The position numbers and the translations under genes were made by a program. A stretch of DNA of 64,000 nucleotides from VRUE01 sp963698085 (GTDB lineage: Bacteria; Actinomycetota; Thermoleophilia; Solirubrobacterales; 70-9), in NCBI GenBank assembly GCA_963698085.1, contig OY969122.1:744001-808000 (forward strand), in the 5' to 3' direction. This document shows positions 48,902-56,961 of the stretch, piece after piece (the first letter of the stretch is position 1; the number at the start of each line of letters is the position of its first letter). Below the pieces are notes generated by a model. It saw nothing but the letters and a program-made list of their open reading frames with translations, did not search any database and had not been told where the DNA came from.

Positions 48902-49063
48902 CCGTCAACGCCGCCCCCGGCGGACCGGTCCCGAAGGCCAGCCCCTAAGAACGGTTTTCGGCCCCGCTAGAGCGGATTGCGGGTTACAGGGCACCGCTGA
49001 TTCCCCGCCTAGCACGGTCCACCCACGATCCTACCCGGCCGCGACCGTAGGATCATCTCCGCC

Positions 49064-50290
49064 TTGATCGAGGTCGACACCGAGTCCTTCTTCGTCATCG
49101 TCGTGATTGCCGCCCTGGCGGCGATCACGGTTGCCGTCGTGCCGCGCCGCCTCGCCCCGCCGGTCGTCGTGGTCGAGCTGCTGATGGGGATCCTCGTCGG
49201 TCCCGAAGTACTCGACCTTGCCAAGACCGACGACTTCATCGACTTCTTCTCCAACCTCGGCCTGGGGATGCTCTTCTTCTTCGCCGGCTACGAGATCGAC
49301 TTCGCGCGCATCCGCGGCAAGCCCCTGCGGCTCGGCGCCCTGGGCTGGCTGCTCTCGATCGCCCTCGCCTATGGGATTGGCGGCATCCTGGCCGCGGCCG
49401 GGATCGTCGTCTCCTTCCTCTACACCGGCTCGGCGATGGCGACGACCGCGATCGGCACGCTGATCCCGATCCTGCGCGACAGCGACGAGCTGAAGACCCG
49501 CTTTGGCACCTACCTGCTGGCGGCCGGAGCGATCGGCGAGTTCGGCCCGATCCTGCTCGTCACCCTTGTCCTCTCGACCACTAACCCACTGCACGAGGCG
49601 CTGATCCTGGTTGCCTTCGTCTTCCTCGCGCTCGTCATGGCGCTGGTCTCCGTCCGGCTCGCCTGGCGCGGCTGGCCGGCCCTGGAGCGCACCTTCGAGG
49701 CGAGCAGCCAGCTGGCGGTGCGGATCACCGTGGTCCTGGTTTTTGGCCTCGTCATCTTGGCCGACCAGCTCGGTCTCGACGTCCTGCTCGGCGGCTTCGT
49801 CGCCGGCATGATCGTGCGGCTGGCGCTCAAGGGACGTGAGCTGCAGGTCTTCGAGTCGAAGCTGACCGCCGTCGGCTTCGGTTTTTTCGTCCCCTTCTTC
49901 TTCGTCACCAGCGGCATCGAGTTCGACCTTGCCGCCCTCGGCTCCGCCCCCGCTCTGCTCAAGCTGGTGATGTTCTTCTGCCTCTTCCTCGTCGTCCGCG
50001 GCCTGCCAGCGCTGCTGCTCTACCGCAGCGTCTTACAAGCGCGCCAGCGTGCGGCGCTCGCTTTCTACTCGGCGACCGAGCTGCCGCTCGTCGTCGCGAT
50101 CACGACGATCGCGACCGAAACCGGCCACATGAAAACCTCGACCGCCGCCGGCCTGGTCGGAGCGGCGATGCTCTCGACCCTGATCTTCCCCTTCGCCGGC
50201 CAGGCGTTGCAGAAGAAAGCCATCGCCGCGGGCGAGACCGGCCCGCCCGGCGACGGTCCCCTCCCTGCCGGAGAGCAGGCCGCCGCCTAA
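49064..50290 (+). CDS. Cation:proton antiporter (CPA2 / KefB-like membrane domain)
   Basis: 408 residues, about 12 helices. Conserved parts are PPVVVVELLMGILVGPEVL, the inner GYEIDFARIRG loop, TGSAMATTAIGTLIPILRD and FFVTSGIEFDL. No RCK/TrkA nucleotide-binding domain follows the transport domain, so it is the short CPA2 form. It starts with TTG at 49064; the helices begin immediately after. It exchanges Na+ or K+ for H+ across the membrane. Confidence 0.9.
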   Translation: MIEVDTESFFVIVVIAALAAITVAVVPRRLAPPVVVVELLMGILVGPEVLDLAKTDDFIDFFSNLGLGMLFFFAGYEIDFARIRGKPLRLGALGWLLSIALAYGIGGILAAAGIVVSFLYTGSAMATTAIGTLIPILRDSDELKTRFGTYLLAAGAIGEFGPILLVTLVLSTTNPLHEALILVAFVFLALVMALVSVRLAWRGWPALERTFEASSQLAVRITVVLVFGLVILADQLGLDVLLGGFVAGMIVRLALKGRELQVFESKLTAVGFGFFVPFFFVTSGIEFDLAALGSAPALLKLVMFFCLFLVVRGLPALLLYRSVLQARQRAALAFYSATELPLVVAITTIATETGHMKTSTAAGLVGAAMLSTLIFPFAGQALQKKAIAAGETGPPGDGPLPAGEQAAA

Positions 50291-50364
50291 GCGAGCCGGG
50301 TCGCGTCTGCGGATCAAGGCACGAGACCCCCATCTCGCAACCGCCCCGTAATATCGGACTCCCA

Positions 50365-50436
50365 GGGCGCGTAGCTCAGTGGGAGAGCGCTCGCCTCACA
50401 CGCGAGAGGTCGCTGGTTCGAACCCAGCCGCGCCCA
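50365..50436 (+). tRNA. tRNA-Val (anticodon CAC)
   Basis: A complete cloverleaf: acceptor GGGCGCG/CGCGCCC, D-arm GCTCAGTGGGAGAGC, anticodon stem CTCGC/GCGAG with loop CTCACAC giving anticodon CAC, T-arm GCTGGTTCGAACCCAGC, and discriminator A. CCA is not encoded. A stretch of accessory genes lies just downstream. Confidence 0.96.
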
Positions 50437-50554
50437 TCGTCCGAATCCCCCGGGTCGGAGTGCCCGACCTGGCGCATGGGCAGCGCGACGCCCGGGTTGT
50501 ACTTGACGCGTTCGGACGGAAAATCTAGCCATAGAAAAAGAGAAAGTCGTACAG

Positions 50555-50570
50555 AAATCTGTACAGATTT
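50555..50570. promoter_or_regulatory. Palindromic operator upstream of the toxin-antitoxin pair
   Basis: AAATCTGTACAGATTT is a perfect 16-bp palindrome ending 14 bases before the antitoxin ATG. A second half-site (GTACAGA) begins 12 bases upstream. Phd/YefM-type antitoxins repress their own operons through such sites. Confidence 0.75.
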
Positions 50571-50584
50571 GCTAGGCTACAGCC

Positions 50585-50881
50585 ATGGCTTCTCCCCAGA
50601 CTGTCATCCCGAGCGCCGAGGCTAGAGACCATCTCTCCAGTTATCTAAAGCTCTTTCGTGAGAGAGGCGGGCAGGCTGATCCGGTCGTCTTCGGCTCTCA
50701 TCGCAAACCCGAGGGCGTGATTCTCTCCTACGAGCGGTACGAGTGGCAGACGGAAATTCTGGACGAGCTGGTGGCGTCGGAGGAAGTTCGCGAGGCCCTT
50801 GCCCAGGACACGGGCAAACGGGTCGAGCTGGCCGATGTCTCTCGCGAGGCGGGCTTCGACCCGGCGGAGTTCGGCCTGTAG
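50585..50881 (+). CDS. Phd/YefM-type antitoxin
   Basis: 98 residues. The N-terminal DNA-binding half matches the Phd/YefM fold (IPSAEARDHLSSYLKLFRE, then PVVFGSHRKPEGVILSYERY). The C-terminal half is acidic and probably unfolded until it wraps the toxin. It is followed without a gap by the toxin gene (TAG then GTG), the usual antitoxin-first order. Confidence 0.85.
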   Translation: MASPQTVIPSAEARDHLSSYLKLFRERGGQADPVVFGSHRKPEGVILSYERYEWQTEILDELVASEEVREALAQDTGKRVELADVSREAGFDPAEFGL

Positions 50882-51250
50882 GTGGCGCGGCTCCCGGTCG
50901 AGTTTTTCGACCCCACCGCCAAGCAGCAACTCCTCGACCCTCCTTCCAAAGAGCTGAAGCGCCGGGCTCTTGAACTGCTCGCCCAGGTCTCAAAGGAGAA
51001 CCCAAAGCTGGGAAAGCCATGTGGCTTCGCGTTCAGCACCGGCAATCTCTCCGACTGCCGCAAGCTCTACTTCGACGAGGAGCGGGACGTGGACCCTCGC
51101 TACCGAATCATCTATCGCTTGCTCCCCGACGAGGATGGGCCGTCCAGAGCAGAGGTCATTCGCATTGGGCTCAAGGTCCCCTACGGCGACGAAGAACAGA
51201 TCTACAGACAAGTCGGGAGAGCGCTCGACCGTCTGCTTGGACGCGACTAG
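50882..51250 (+). CDS. RelE/ParE-superfamily toxin
   Basis: 122 residues. The small alpha/beta fold of RelE/ParE toxins is suggested by RALELLAQVSKENPKLGKP, SDCRKLYFDEERDVDPRYRIIYRL and the closing strand VIRIGLKVPYG. The paired basic and aromatic residues in KLYFDEE and YRIIYR sit where RelE-type mRNA interferases carry catalytic residues, but this is weaker than the operon evidence. The GTG start directly follows the antitoxin stop. Confidence 0.8.
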   Translation: MARLPVEFFDPTAKQQLLDPPSKELKRRALELLAQVSKENPKLGKPCGFAFSTGNLSDCRKLYFDEERDVDPRYRIIYRLLPDEDGPSRAEVIRIGLKVPYGDEEQIYRQVGRALDRLLGRD

Positions 51251-51391
51251 CTGGCTACCCGCCGTCGGCAGGCAGCCTGGAGTCTCCTCGATCACGAAAG
51301 ACCCCTCTACGTCGCCGCTGAGCGTGACGTGGCGCTGCTCCATGTGGAAATCATGGAAGAGGGCGCGGTCGGGGCTATCGTTTGAGCGCTT

Positions 51392-51733
51392 ATGCTGGGC
51401 CGCGTGAGGCAGGGGACAATCCACAGCCTTATCTGCGCAAGCGCCTTGCTCGCAATAGCGTTTTGCTTCTTCCCAACGCTCTCAAGCGCAGGCTCGTCAG
51501 CCACCCACGTCAATTTCTGGCATGCCAAGCGCCAGTTGGCGAGATTCGCGGCCATGGTCTGTCCATACGGGACCTGCCCATCGCGCGTTTACGCCTGTCA
51601 GCGGCGCTCAGCGCGCCGGGTAGATTGCCGATCCGAAACGCTCGTCAACAACGAATCGATCCCGGTTGAAAACGAAAGCGAAGCAACTCCGAATGAACTC
51701 TGCCCTCCGCGCCACCGACACATGGCCCGCTGA
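51392..51733 (+). CDS. Small secreted protein, uncertain
   Basis: 113 residues. A plausible signal peptide (LICASALLAIAFCFFPTLSSAGSS) is followed by a cysteine-bearing segment (CPYGTCPSRVYACQ, ARRVDC) of the type found in small exported proteins of this group. The C-terminal 40 residues look random, so the gene may be truncated. The leading 140 bases after the toxin gene show no other convincing gene. Confidence 0.45.
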   Translation: MLGRVRQGTIHSLICASALLAIAFCFFPTLSSAGSSATHVNFWHAKRQLARFAAMVCPYGTCPSRVYACQRRSARRVDCRSETLVNNESIPVENESEATPNELCPPRHRHMAR

Positions 51734-51778
51734 TCGCGCTTTGGACACCAGTGCCCAAGCGGGCGAGCGACAACGACC

Positions 51779-52228
51779 ATGAAGAAAGGCGACACAACAA
51801 TGACGAAGAGAAAGAGCGGCTCGAAGGAGGGAAAAGGAGGAGGCTCTCCCTCTCATCTGATAGACGCGAGGATCGAGGAGCTGGGCGATTGGCGGGGCGA
51901 GACGCTCGCTCGGGTCCGAAGTCTCGTCAAGCAGGCCGACCCCGAAGTGGTCGAGGAGTGGAAATGGAGGGGGGTTCCGGTGTGGTACCACGCCGGAATG
52001 ATCTGCACCGGCGAGACGTACAAGAATGTCGTGAAGATGACCTTCGCCAAAGGCGCCTCGTTGGAGGACCCGTCAGGCCTCTTCAACTCCAGCCTCGAAG
52101 GCAACACCAGGCGTGCCATCGATTTCCACGAGGGCGACAAGATCGATGAAAAGGCGTTGAAAGCGCTCATTCGCGCCGCAGTGGCACTAAACACGTCCTC
52201 AGCCGGCCAGCGGCCGACGAGCGCATAG
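51779..52228 (+). CDS. DUF1801 (YdhG-like) domain protein
   Basis: 149 residues. The DUF1801 core is visible as VRSLVKQADPEVVEEWKWRG, then WYHAGMICTGETYKNVVKMTF and the closing DEKALKALIRAAVALN. The fold is a small alpha/beta domain of unknown biochemical role. The first 25 residues are Lys/Gly/Ser-rich; an ATG at 51800 is an equally possible start. It belongs to the accessory stretch after the tRNA. Confidence 0.82.
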   Translation: MKKGDTTMTKRKSGSKEGKGGGSPSHLIDARIEELGDWRGETLARVRSLVKQADPEVVEEWKWRGVPVWYHAGMICTGETYKNVVKMTFAKGASLEDPSGLFNSSLEGNTRRAIDFHEGDKIDEKALKALIRAAVALNTSSAGQRPTSA

Positions 52229-52239
52229 ACGACCCCCCT

Positions 52240-52617
52240 CTAGGGCTGCTGCAAGACCGAGAGGATGTTGCCGGCGGGGTCCTTGAACCAGGCGATCGTC
52301 GGGCCGGGACCGCGGGCTATGCCCTTCTCGTCCTGGTCGAAGCCCTCGTAGCGCTCGAAGCTGATCCCACGTGAGGAGAGCTCCTCTACGGCGGCGTCTA
52401 CGTCGTCGACCTCGAAGTTGAGGATCGTGTAGGTGGCGGGCTCGAAGTCCGGTTTGCGGTAGAGGAATACGTCGCCGCCGGTGAGTTTCAGGGCCATGAC
52501 GCCGTTCTCCTCGTCCAACACCTCCGTCTCTACGCCAAGGGTCTCGCCGTAGAAACGCTTTGCCTCGTCCGTGTCGGGGACAGCGAAGCCGCTGGTGGCT
52601 TTGGCGTTGGCAAGCAT
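52240..52617 (-). CDS. VOC (glyoxalase/bleomycin resistance) family protein
   Basis: 125 residues forming two beta-alpha-beta-beta-beta units: SGFAVPDTDEAKRFYGETLG and YTILNFEVDDVDAAVEELSSRG, with WFKDPAGNILSVLQ at the end. Metal ligand positions are only partly kept (a terminal N in place of the usual E in GN). Substrate unknown. Convergent with the DUF1801 gene, 11 bases apart. Confidence 0.88.
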   Translation of the reverse strand: MLANAKATSGFAVPDTDEAKRFYGETLGVETEVLDEENGVMALKLTGGDVFLYRKPDFEPATYTILNFEVDDVDAAVEELSSRGISFERYEGFDQDEKGIARGPGPTIAWFKDPAGNILSVLQQP

Positions 52618-52657
52618 CGTCTCTCCTTTGCCTCGAGGGGAACCGGCCTTCTACAAC

Positions 52658-53005
52658 CTACCCCGCCAGCTCGGGGATGAACCGATCTAGGTGCTCGGCG
52701 ATCGTGCGGCGCACCCATTCCTGGGTCTCGACGTCCGCCATGCGCAAGCGGCCGAGGAGCATCTTTTGGTCGGTGAGGGGCAGGCCGGCGATCTCCCAGC
52801 GCACGGCGAGGCGCTCGAAGAGCAGCTCCGAGCGCCGTCGCCAGGCGTCCTCCTGCGTGGTCGCCGCGGTCGCCGGGCCCTCGCCCAGCTTGGCGATCGT
52901 GCCGGCGCTGAGCGACTGCCGCAGGGTCAAGACGTTGCCCTCGGGGTCGCTGTAGTCGACCGTCGGGACCTTCTCGCGCGGGCGCCGCTGCCTTCGCTTC
53001 GCCAT
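52658..53005 (-). CDS. Conserved-looking protein of unknown function
   Basis: 115 residues, no family recognised. A basic N-terminus (AKRRQRRPREK) is followed by DYSDPEGNVLTLRQSLSAGT and a helical remainder ending in an acidic patch. No signal peptide or membrane segment. It lies 17 bases downstream of the ArfB-like gene on the same strand and is probably co-transcribed. Confidence 0.65.
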   Translation of the reverse strand: MAKRRQRRPREKVPTVDYSDPEGNVLTLRQSLSAGTIAKLGEGPATAATTQEDAWRRRSELLFERLAVRWEIAGLPLTDQKMLLGRLRMADVETQEWVRRTIAEHLDRFIPELAG

Positions 53006-53022
53006 CTCCTCCAGTTTGCCAA

Positions 53023-53439
53023 TCAGTCCTGGTCCGCCGCCGGCCGGCGTCGCGTCCGCTTGCGCTCGCCGGTGCGGCGCTTGCGCTCGAGCCGGCGCTT
53101 GCGGGCGGCCCGGCTGGGCTTGGTCGCACGCCGGCGCCGCGGCACGACCAGTCCCGCCGCGATCTTCTCCGCCAGCCGCTCCAAGGCCAGCTCCCGGTTA
53201 CGCGCCTGCCCCCGCGCGTCCTGGGCAACCGCGGTCACTATCGGACCCCATTTCGCCAGCAGCAAGCGCCGCTGCGATTCGTCGAGCACACTCGAGGGCT
53301 CCACCTCGAACACTGCTTCCACGCGCGAGGCGGTGACGTTGGCGTGCTGCCCGCCCGGACCCGAGGAACGGCTGGCGCGCAGCTCTATCTCCGCCAGCGG
53401 AATCGAGAGCCCCGCGTCGATTCTCAGCTCGTCGGCCAT
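53023..53439 (-). CDS. arfB: ArfB-type peptidyl-tRNA hydrolase
   Basis: 138 residues. The release-factor catalytic motif GGQ is at 29-31 in SSGPGGQHANVTASRVEAVF. The C-terminal tail is very basic (KPSRAARKRRLERKRRTGER), as needed to enter the empty mRNA channel of stalled ribosomes. These features define the ArfB/YaeJ/ICT1 family, which rescues ribosomes stuck on non-stop messages. The decoding domains of true release factors are absent. Confidence 0.93.
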   Translation of the reverse strand: MADELRIDAGLSIPLAEIELRASRSSGPGGQHANVTASRVEAVFEVEPSSVLDESQRRLLLAKWGPIVTAVAQDARGQARNRELALERLAEKIAAGLVVPRRRRATKPSRAARKRRLERKRRTGERKRTRRRPAADQD

Positions 53440-53462
53440 CGGGCCACCGTAGCGGCCAGCGG

Positions 53463-53741
53463 TCAGGCCAGGGTGTCGATCTTTGCCGCCAACTCGAAGT
53501 CGGCGGCGGTGACGCCGCCGTCGGAGTGGGTGGAGAGCGAGACCGTGACCGTGTCCCAGGAGATCTCCAGATCGGGGTGGTGGTTCATCGCCTCGGCCGG
53601 CTCGACCAAACTCTGCACGAAGTTGACCGAGCCGACGAAGTCGCTGCGCTTGAAGTCCTTGCGGATGGCCGAACCGCTGCGCTCCCAGCCGGGGTGCTCC
53701 GCTAGCCTCGCCTCGATCTCAGAGTCGTTCAAAGGTGCCAT
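53463..53741 (-). CDS. Pterin-4a-carbinolamine dehydratase family protein
   Basis: 92 residues, the full length of the family. The active-site histidines are in EAMNHHPDLEI and LSTHSDGGVT, with the closing ADFELAAKID. The enzyme dehydrates 4a-hydroxytetrahydrobiopterin in phenylalanine hydroxylase recycling; many bacterial homologues lack that hydroxylase and may work in molybdopterin or folate metabolism. No hydroxylase gene is nearby. Confidence 0.93.
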   Translation of the reverse strand: MAPLNDSEIEARLAEHPGWERSGSAIRKDFKRSDFVGSVNFVQSLVEPAEAMNHHPDLEISWDTVTVSLSTHSDGGVTAADFELAAKIDTLA

Positions 53742-53778
53742 CTGACCCTATGCTTCCACAAATCGGAACGCTCAAACT

Positions 53779-54573
53779 ATGAGTGACGACCTCCCCACTC
53801 TCTGGCAGATCGACATCTCGCACTACAGCGAGAAGGCGCGCTGGGCGCTGGCCTGGAAGGGAGTCGAGCATCGCCGCCACTCGCCGCCCCCCGGCGCCCA
53901 CATGATCATCGCCCTCTGGCTGACCCGCGGCGCCCACTACACCTTCCCGATACTGAGCATCGGCGGCCAGCGGATCAGCGACTCGACCGCAATCGTCGCC
54001 GCGCTGGAGGAGCGCTTCCCCGAGCCGCCGCTGTACCCACTCGGCGTCGGGCAGCGGCGTCGTGCACTCGAGCTGGAGGAGTTCTTCGACGAGGAGCTGG
54101 GACCGCATGTCCGTCAGCTTGCCTGGCACGAGTTCGGCAACGACCGCGAGCGCTTCGCCGAATTGATGGAACAGACCGCCCCACGGCCGTTGGCCAAATT
54201 CGGCCGCCCGACTGCCGCCTACGCCCGCACCTACACCGCGCTTCGCTTCCGCGCGGGCAGCGCCGAGAAGGCGGAGCGGGCGCGCGCCAAGGTCCTCGCG
54301 GCGCTCGACCGGCTCGAAACCGAGCTGGGCGACAACGAGTACTTGGTCGGCGAGCAGTTCAGCGTCGCCGACCTCACCGCCGCCTCGCTCTTCTACCCGC
54401 TGGCCGTTCCCGAGGAGGGTCCGCTCAAGCCGGACTCGCCCTCCGCAAAGGGCTTCGAGGATTTCCGCGAGCCGCTACTAGACCGCCACGGCATCGAATG
54501 GGTGAAGGAGATGTTCCGCCGCCACCGCAAGCCGGCAAAGAACGCGGCCCCCACCGCAGCTACGTCCAGCTAG
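53779..54573 (+). CDS. Glutathione S-transferase-like protein
   Basis: 264 residues. An N-terminal thioredoxin-like half (LWQIDISHYSEKARWALAWK, FPILSIGGQRISDSTAIVAAL) is joined to an all-helical C-terminal half (YLVGEQFSVADLTAASLFYP). The sequence S-H-Y-S sits at the usual catalytic position. Actinobacteria typically lack glutathione, so another thiol or a non-catalytic role is possible. It diverges from the pterin dehydratase gene by 37 bases. Confidence 0.88.
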   Translation: MSDDLPTLWQIDISHYSEKARWALAWKGVEHRRHSPPPGAHMIIALWLTRGAHYTFPILSIGGQRISDSTAIVAALEERFPEPPLYPLGVGQRRRALELEEFFDEELGPHVRQLAWHEFGNDRERFAELMEQTAPRPLAKFGRPTAAYARTYTALRFRAGSAEKAERARAKVLAALDRLETELGDNEYLVGEQFSVADLTAASLFYPLAVPEEGPLKPDSPSAKGFEDFREPLLDRHGIEWVKEMFRRHRKPAKNAAPTAATSS

Positions 54574-54577
54574 GCGC

Positions 54578-55393
54578 TCAACCGCCGATCGGCGCGCGCG
54601 GGTTGGCACCCCAGAAGACCACGGTGCCGAGCATGCCGATGATGTGGACGAGGATGATGTTGACGACCATCGATTTCGCCGTCGCGGTGCCCACCCCGAC
54701 CGGCCCGCCCGAGGCGGTGTAGCCGTAGTAGCAGCCGACCACCACGACCACGGTCGCCATCGCCATCCCCTTCGTCAGGCTGAAGATCAGGTCAAGCGGG
54801 TCCTGGAACATCCAGAAGATCAAGAGATAGCCCCCCGAGGAGACGTCGCCGACCTGCTCCACGACGGCGATGTAGCTGGCGAAGTAGGCGACGCCGACGC
54901 CGACCAGGTAGAGGAACGGAATCGCAATCCAGGCGCCGAGCAGGCGGGTCGCGGCGAGGAAGGTCACCGGCTGGATCCCCATCACCTCGAGCGCGTCGAT
55001 CTCGTCGGAGATCCGCATCGCGCCCAGCTCGGCGACGATTCCGGTCCCGACCTTGGCGGAGAGGATGTAGCCGAAGGCATACGGCAATCCCTCGCGCAGG
55101 TCGCAGTAGGCGGAGAAGAGCCCGGCCAGCGAGGGCGCCCCGATCGAGCGGTTGAAGTAGGCGCCGATCACGCCGCACTGCAAGCCGAGGATGAAGACGA
55201 AGGCCCAGATCACGACGGCCGAGCCGAGGACCAGGATGCCCGCCTGGCGGATGCTCTCGCCGAAGTACCGGCCAACCCGGCCTGAGTAGACGAGGCCGGC
55301 CACCCTCGCGCCGAAGCGGGCGATCTCGCCGAAGGAATCGAGCCAGCCACGTGGGACGTCGAGCCAGCCGATCGTGGGGTCGCCGCGGCTCAC
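54578..55393 (-). CDS. MlaE/YrbE family ABC permease (second of a pair)
   Basis: 271 residues with about five helices. The MlaE signature runs through VGTGIVAELGAMRISDEIDALEVMGI and the closing GCYYGYTASGGPVGVGTATA. The GTG start at 55393 overlaps the first YrbE gene by 4 bp. In Actinomycetota such pairs form the channel of Mce lipid importers, but no mce substrate-binding genes follow: the next gene runs the other way. The ATPase and Mce proteins must be encoded elsewhere or are missing. Confidence 0.93.
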   Translation of the reverse strand: MSRGDPTIGWLDVPRGWLDSFGEIARFGARVAGLVYSGRVGRYFGESIRQAGILVLGSAVVIWAFVFILGLQCGVIGAYFNRSIGAPSLAGLFSAYCDLREGLPYAFGYILSAKVGTGIVAELGAMRISDEIDALEVMGIQPVTFLAATRLLGAWIAIPFLYLVGVGVAYFASYIAVVEQVGDVSSGGYLLIFWMFQDPLDLIFSLTKGMAMATVVVVVGCYYGYTASGGPVGVGTATAKSMVVNIILVHIIGMLGTVVFWGANPRAPIGG

Positions 55394-56196
55394 CGGATCG
55401 ACTGCAGTTCGGGGTTGGAGGCGAGCAGGATCGTGGTGAACACGTAGAGGAAGAAGAAGACCCCCATGAAGGCGATCACCACCGCCTGGTTGACCGCGCG
55501 CCCGACTCCCTCGGGGCCGCCGGAGGCGGTCATTCCCTTGTAGCAGCAGACGACGGCGATGATGCCGCCGAAGAGCGTGCACATCAGGACCGATCCCCAG
55601 ACGTCGGTGATCAGCGCGTTGTCGAAGAGGGTGGCGAAGAAGCCACCCAGCGGCTGGCCGTAGAGCAGCGAGGCGACGATGCCGGCGCTGAGACCGAAGA
55701 CGATCGCGAAGATGTCGAGCAGGCCGGTGATCACCATCAGCGCGATGAAGCGCGGCACAACCAGATTCTTGATCGGGTCGACGCCGAGCACCTGCAGCGC
55801 GTCGAGCTCCTCGCGAATCTTGCGGGCGCCGAGGTCAGCGGTGATCGCCGTGCCGGCGACGCCACCGACGACGACCGCGGTGACGATCGGCCCGATGAAG
55901 CGGACCGCGGTGACGACGAAGAAGCCGCCGAGTCGATCGAGGTTGCCGAAGAGGTCGAGGATGCCGGCCGCCTGCAGCCCCGGCCCCCCCAGGCAGAGGG
56001 CGAAGGTCGAGATCGTCATCGGGAACCAAGAGAGCTTGAGCACGAAGAGGAACTGCCCGACCAGCTCCTCGCCGTAGGGATACGGCGGCCTGACCGCGGA
56101 GACGATCGTCCGCGCGGTGAGGATCATCATCTCCCCGAGCTGCTCGACGAACGACTTGGCGGGCAGGAACGCCCGCGCTACAGCTTGTGCCGCCAC
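55390..56196 (-). CDS. MlaE/YrbE family ABC permease (first of a pair)
   Basis: 268 residues. It has the same family signature as its partner (ITADLGARKIREELDALQVLGV and CCYKGMTASGGPEGVGRAVN). The N-terminus holds an amphipathic interface helix, as in other YrbEA proteins. The GTG start at 56196 overlaps the GntR stop by 19 bp, so the regulator and the two permeases are one operon. Confidence 0.93.
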   Translation of the reverse strand: MAAQAVARAFLPAKSFVEQLGEMMILTARTIVSAVRPPYPYGEELVGQFLFVLKLSWFPMTISTFALCLGGPGLQAAGILDLFGNLDRLGGFFVVTAVRFIGPIVTAVVVGGVAGTAITADLGARKIREELDALQVLGVDPIKNLVVPRFIALMVITGLLDIFAIVFGLSAGIVASLLYGQPLGGFFATLFDNALITDVWGSVLMCTLFGGIIAVVCCYKGMTASGGPEGVGRAVNQAVVIAFMGVFFFLYVFTTILLASNPELQSIR

Positions 56197-56915
56197 CAGC
56201 TCATCGCCTGCTCGAGGGGACTGGCTCCCTGCACCCTCTTACGCCCCGCCTGGCGCGCTCGCCGCTCGGCGGCTTGCTGCGCCTTGGAGAGCTGGGCGAT
56301 CAGCGTGTCCCGCGTCTGCTCGAGCTCCTCGACCCCGGCGACGTGGGCGCTGGCGCGCCGCGGCGCCGTCGGCAGGTCGCGCGGCAGATCGCGCGGGTAG
56401 GCGGCGAGCTCGGCCTCCAGGCGAGCGATCTGGCGCCGCAGCTCCTTGCGAACCTCGATCGCCTCGCTCTCCTCGGCCAGGTCGGGCAGATCGGCAGGCG
56501 CCGCGGCCGGCGCCTCGTCCAGCGCCCCCGGCATGCTGGCGCAGGCCGAGGCGACGATCGCCAGCTCGCGCGGGCTGAGGCCGGCTTCGTGGGCGCGGCG
56601 CAGAGCGTCGGTCGCGATCTCCTCCAACTGCGCCGCGGCCTCGATCCCCTCGGCGACGAAGGTGCCCTGGCCCTGGCGGCTGACGACCAGCCCCTCTCCC
56701 TCGAGCCCGGCGTAGACCGCGCGCACCGTGTTCACGTTGACCCCGGCCCACTCGGAGAGCCGGCGGAAGCTCGGCAACCGCTCGCCCGAGGCGAGGCGGC
56801 CGGTGGCGATCAGTGCACGCAGGCGCCAGGTCAGCTGCAGGCCGACAGGCAGCTCGTCGTTGGGATCGATCGAGAACGGGTTCGGCTCGCGTGCGGGCGT
56901 GGATTGCTGTGCCAC
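56178..56915 (-). CDS. GntR-type regulator with helical C-terminal domain
   Basis: 245 residues. An N-terminal GntR winged helix (RLPSFRRLSEWAGVNVNTVR, VVSRQGQGTFVAEG) is followed by a long helical region (about 100-230) lacking the usual FCD or UTRA ligand folds. It heads the operon of the two YrbE permeases. A near-perfect 20-bp dyad lies 27 bases upstream of its ATG, suggesting autoregulation and control of lipid uptake. Confidence 0.9.
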   Translation of the reverse strand: MAQQSTPAREPNPFSIDPNDELPVGLQLTWRLRALIATGRLASGERLPSFRRLSEWAGVNVNTVRAVYAGLEGEGLVVSRQGQGTFVAEGIEAAAQLEEIATDALRRAHEAGLSPRELAIVASACASMPGALDEAPAAAPADLPDLAEESEAIEVRKELRRQIARLEAELAAYPRDLPRDLPTAPRRASAHVAGVEELEQTRDTLIAQLSKAQQAAERRARQAGRKRVQGASPLEQAMSWWRHKL

Positions 56916-56941
56916 TGAAAGGGCACAATAGATGAGACTAG

Positions 56942-56961
56942 TGTGTTAGTCAACTAGCACA
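56942..56961. promoter_or_regulatory. Operator-like dyad for the GntR regulator
   Basis: TGTG-N-TAGT-NN-ACTA-N-CACA is a symmetric 20-bp dyad 27 bases before the GntR start codon. A related half-site, ACTAGT, starts just upstream. It overlaps the last 12 bases of the neighbouring gene on the same strand. Confidence 0.7.

Noticed and set aside
50990..51424. Minus-strand open frame with protein-like segments (RHVTLSGDVEGSFVIEE)
   Set aside because: It overlaps the well-supported toxin gene and its second half is a shadow of that gene. At most a remnant of a small gene at 51260-51424; too weak to list.
50437..52228. Integrated element with attachment site at tRNA-Val
   Set aside because: No integrase gene and no direct repeat of the tRNA 3' end was found in the following sequence.
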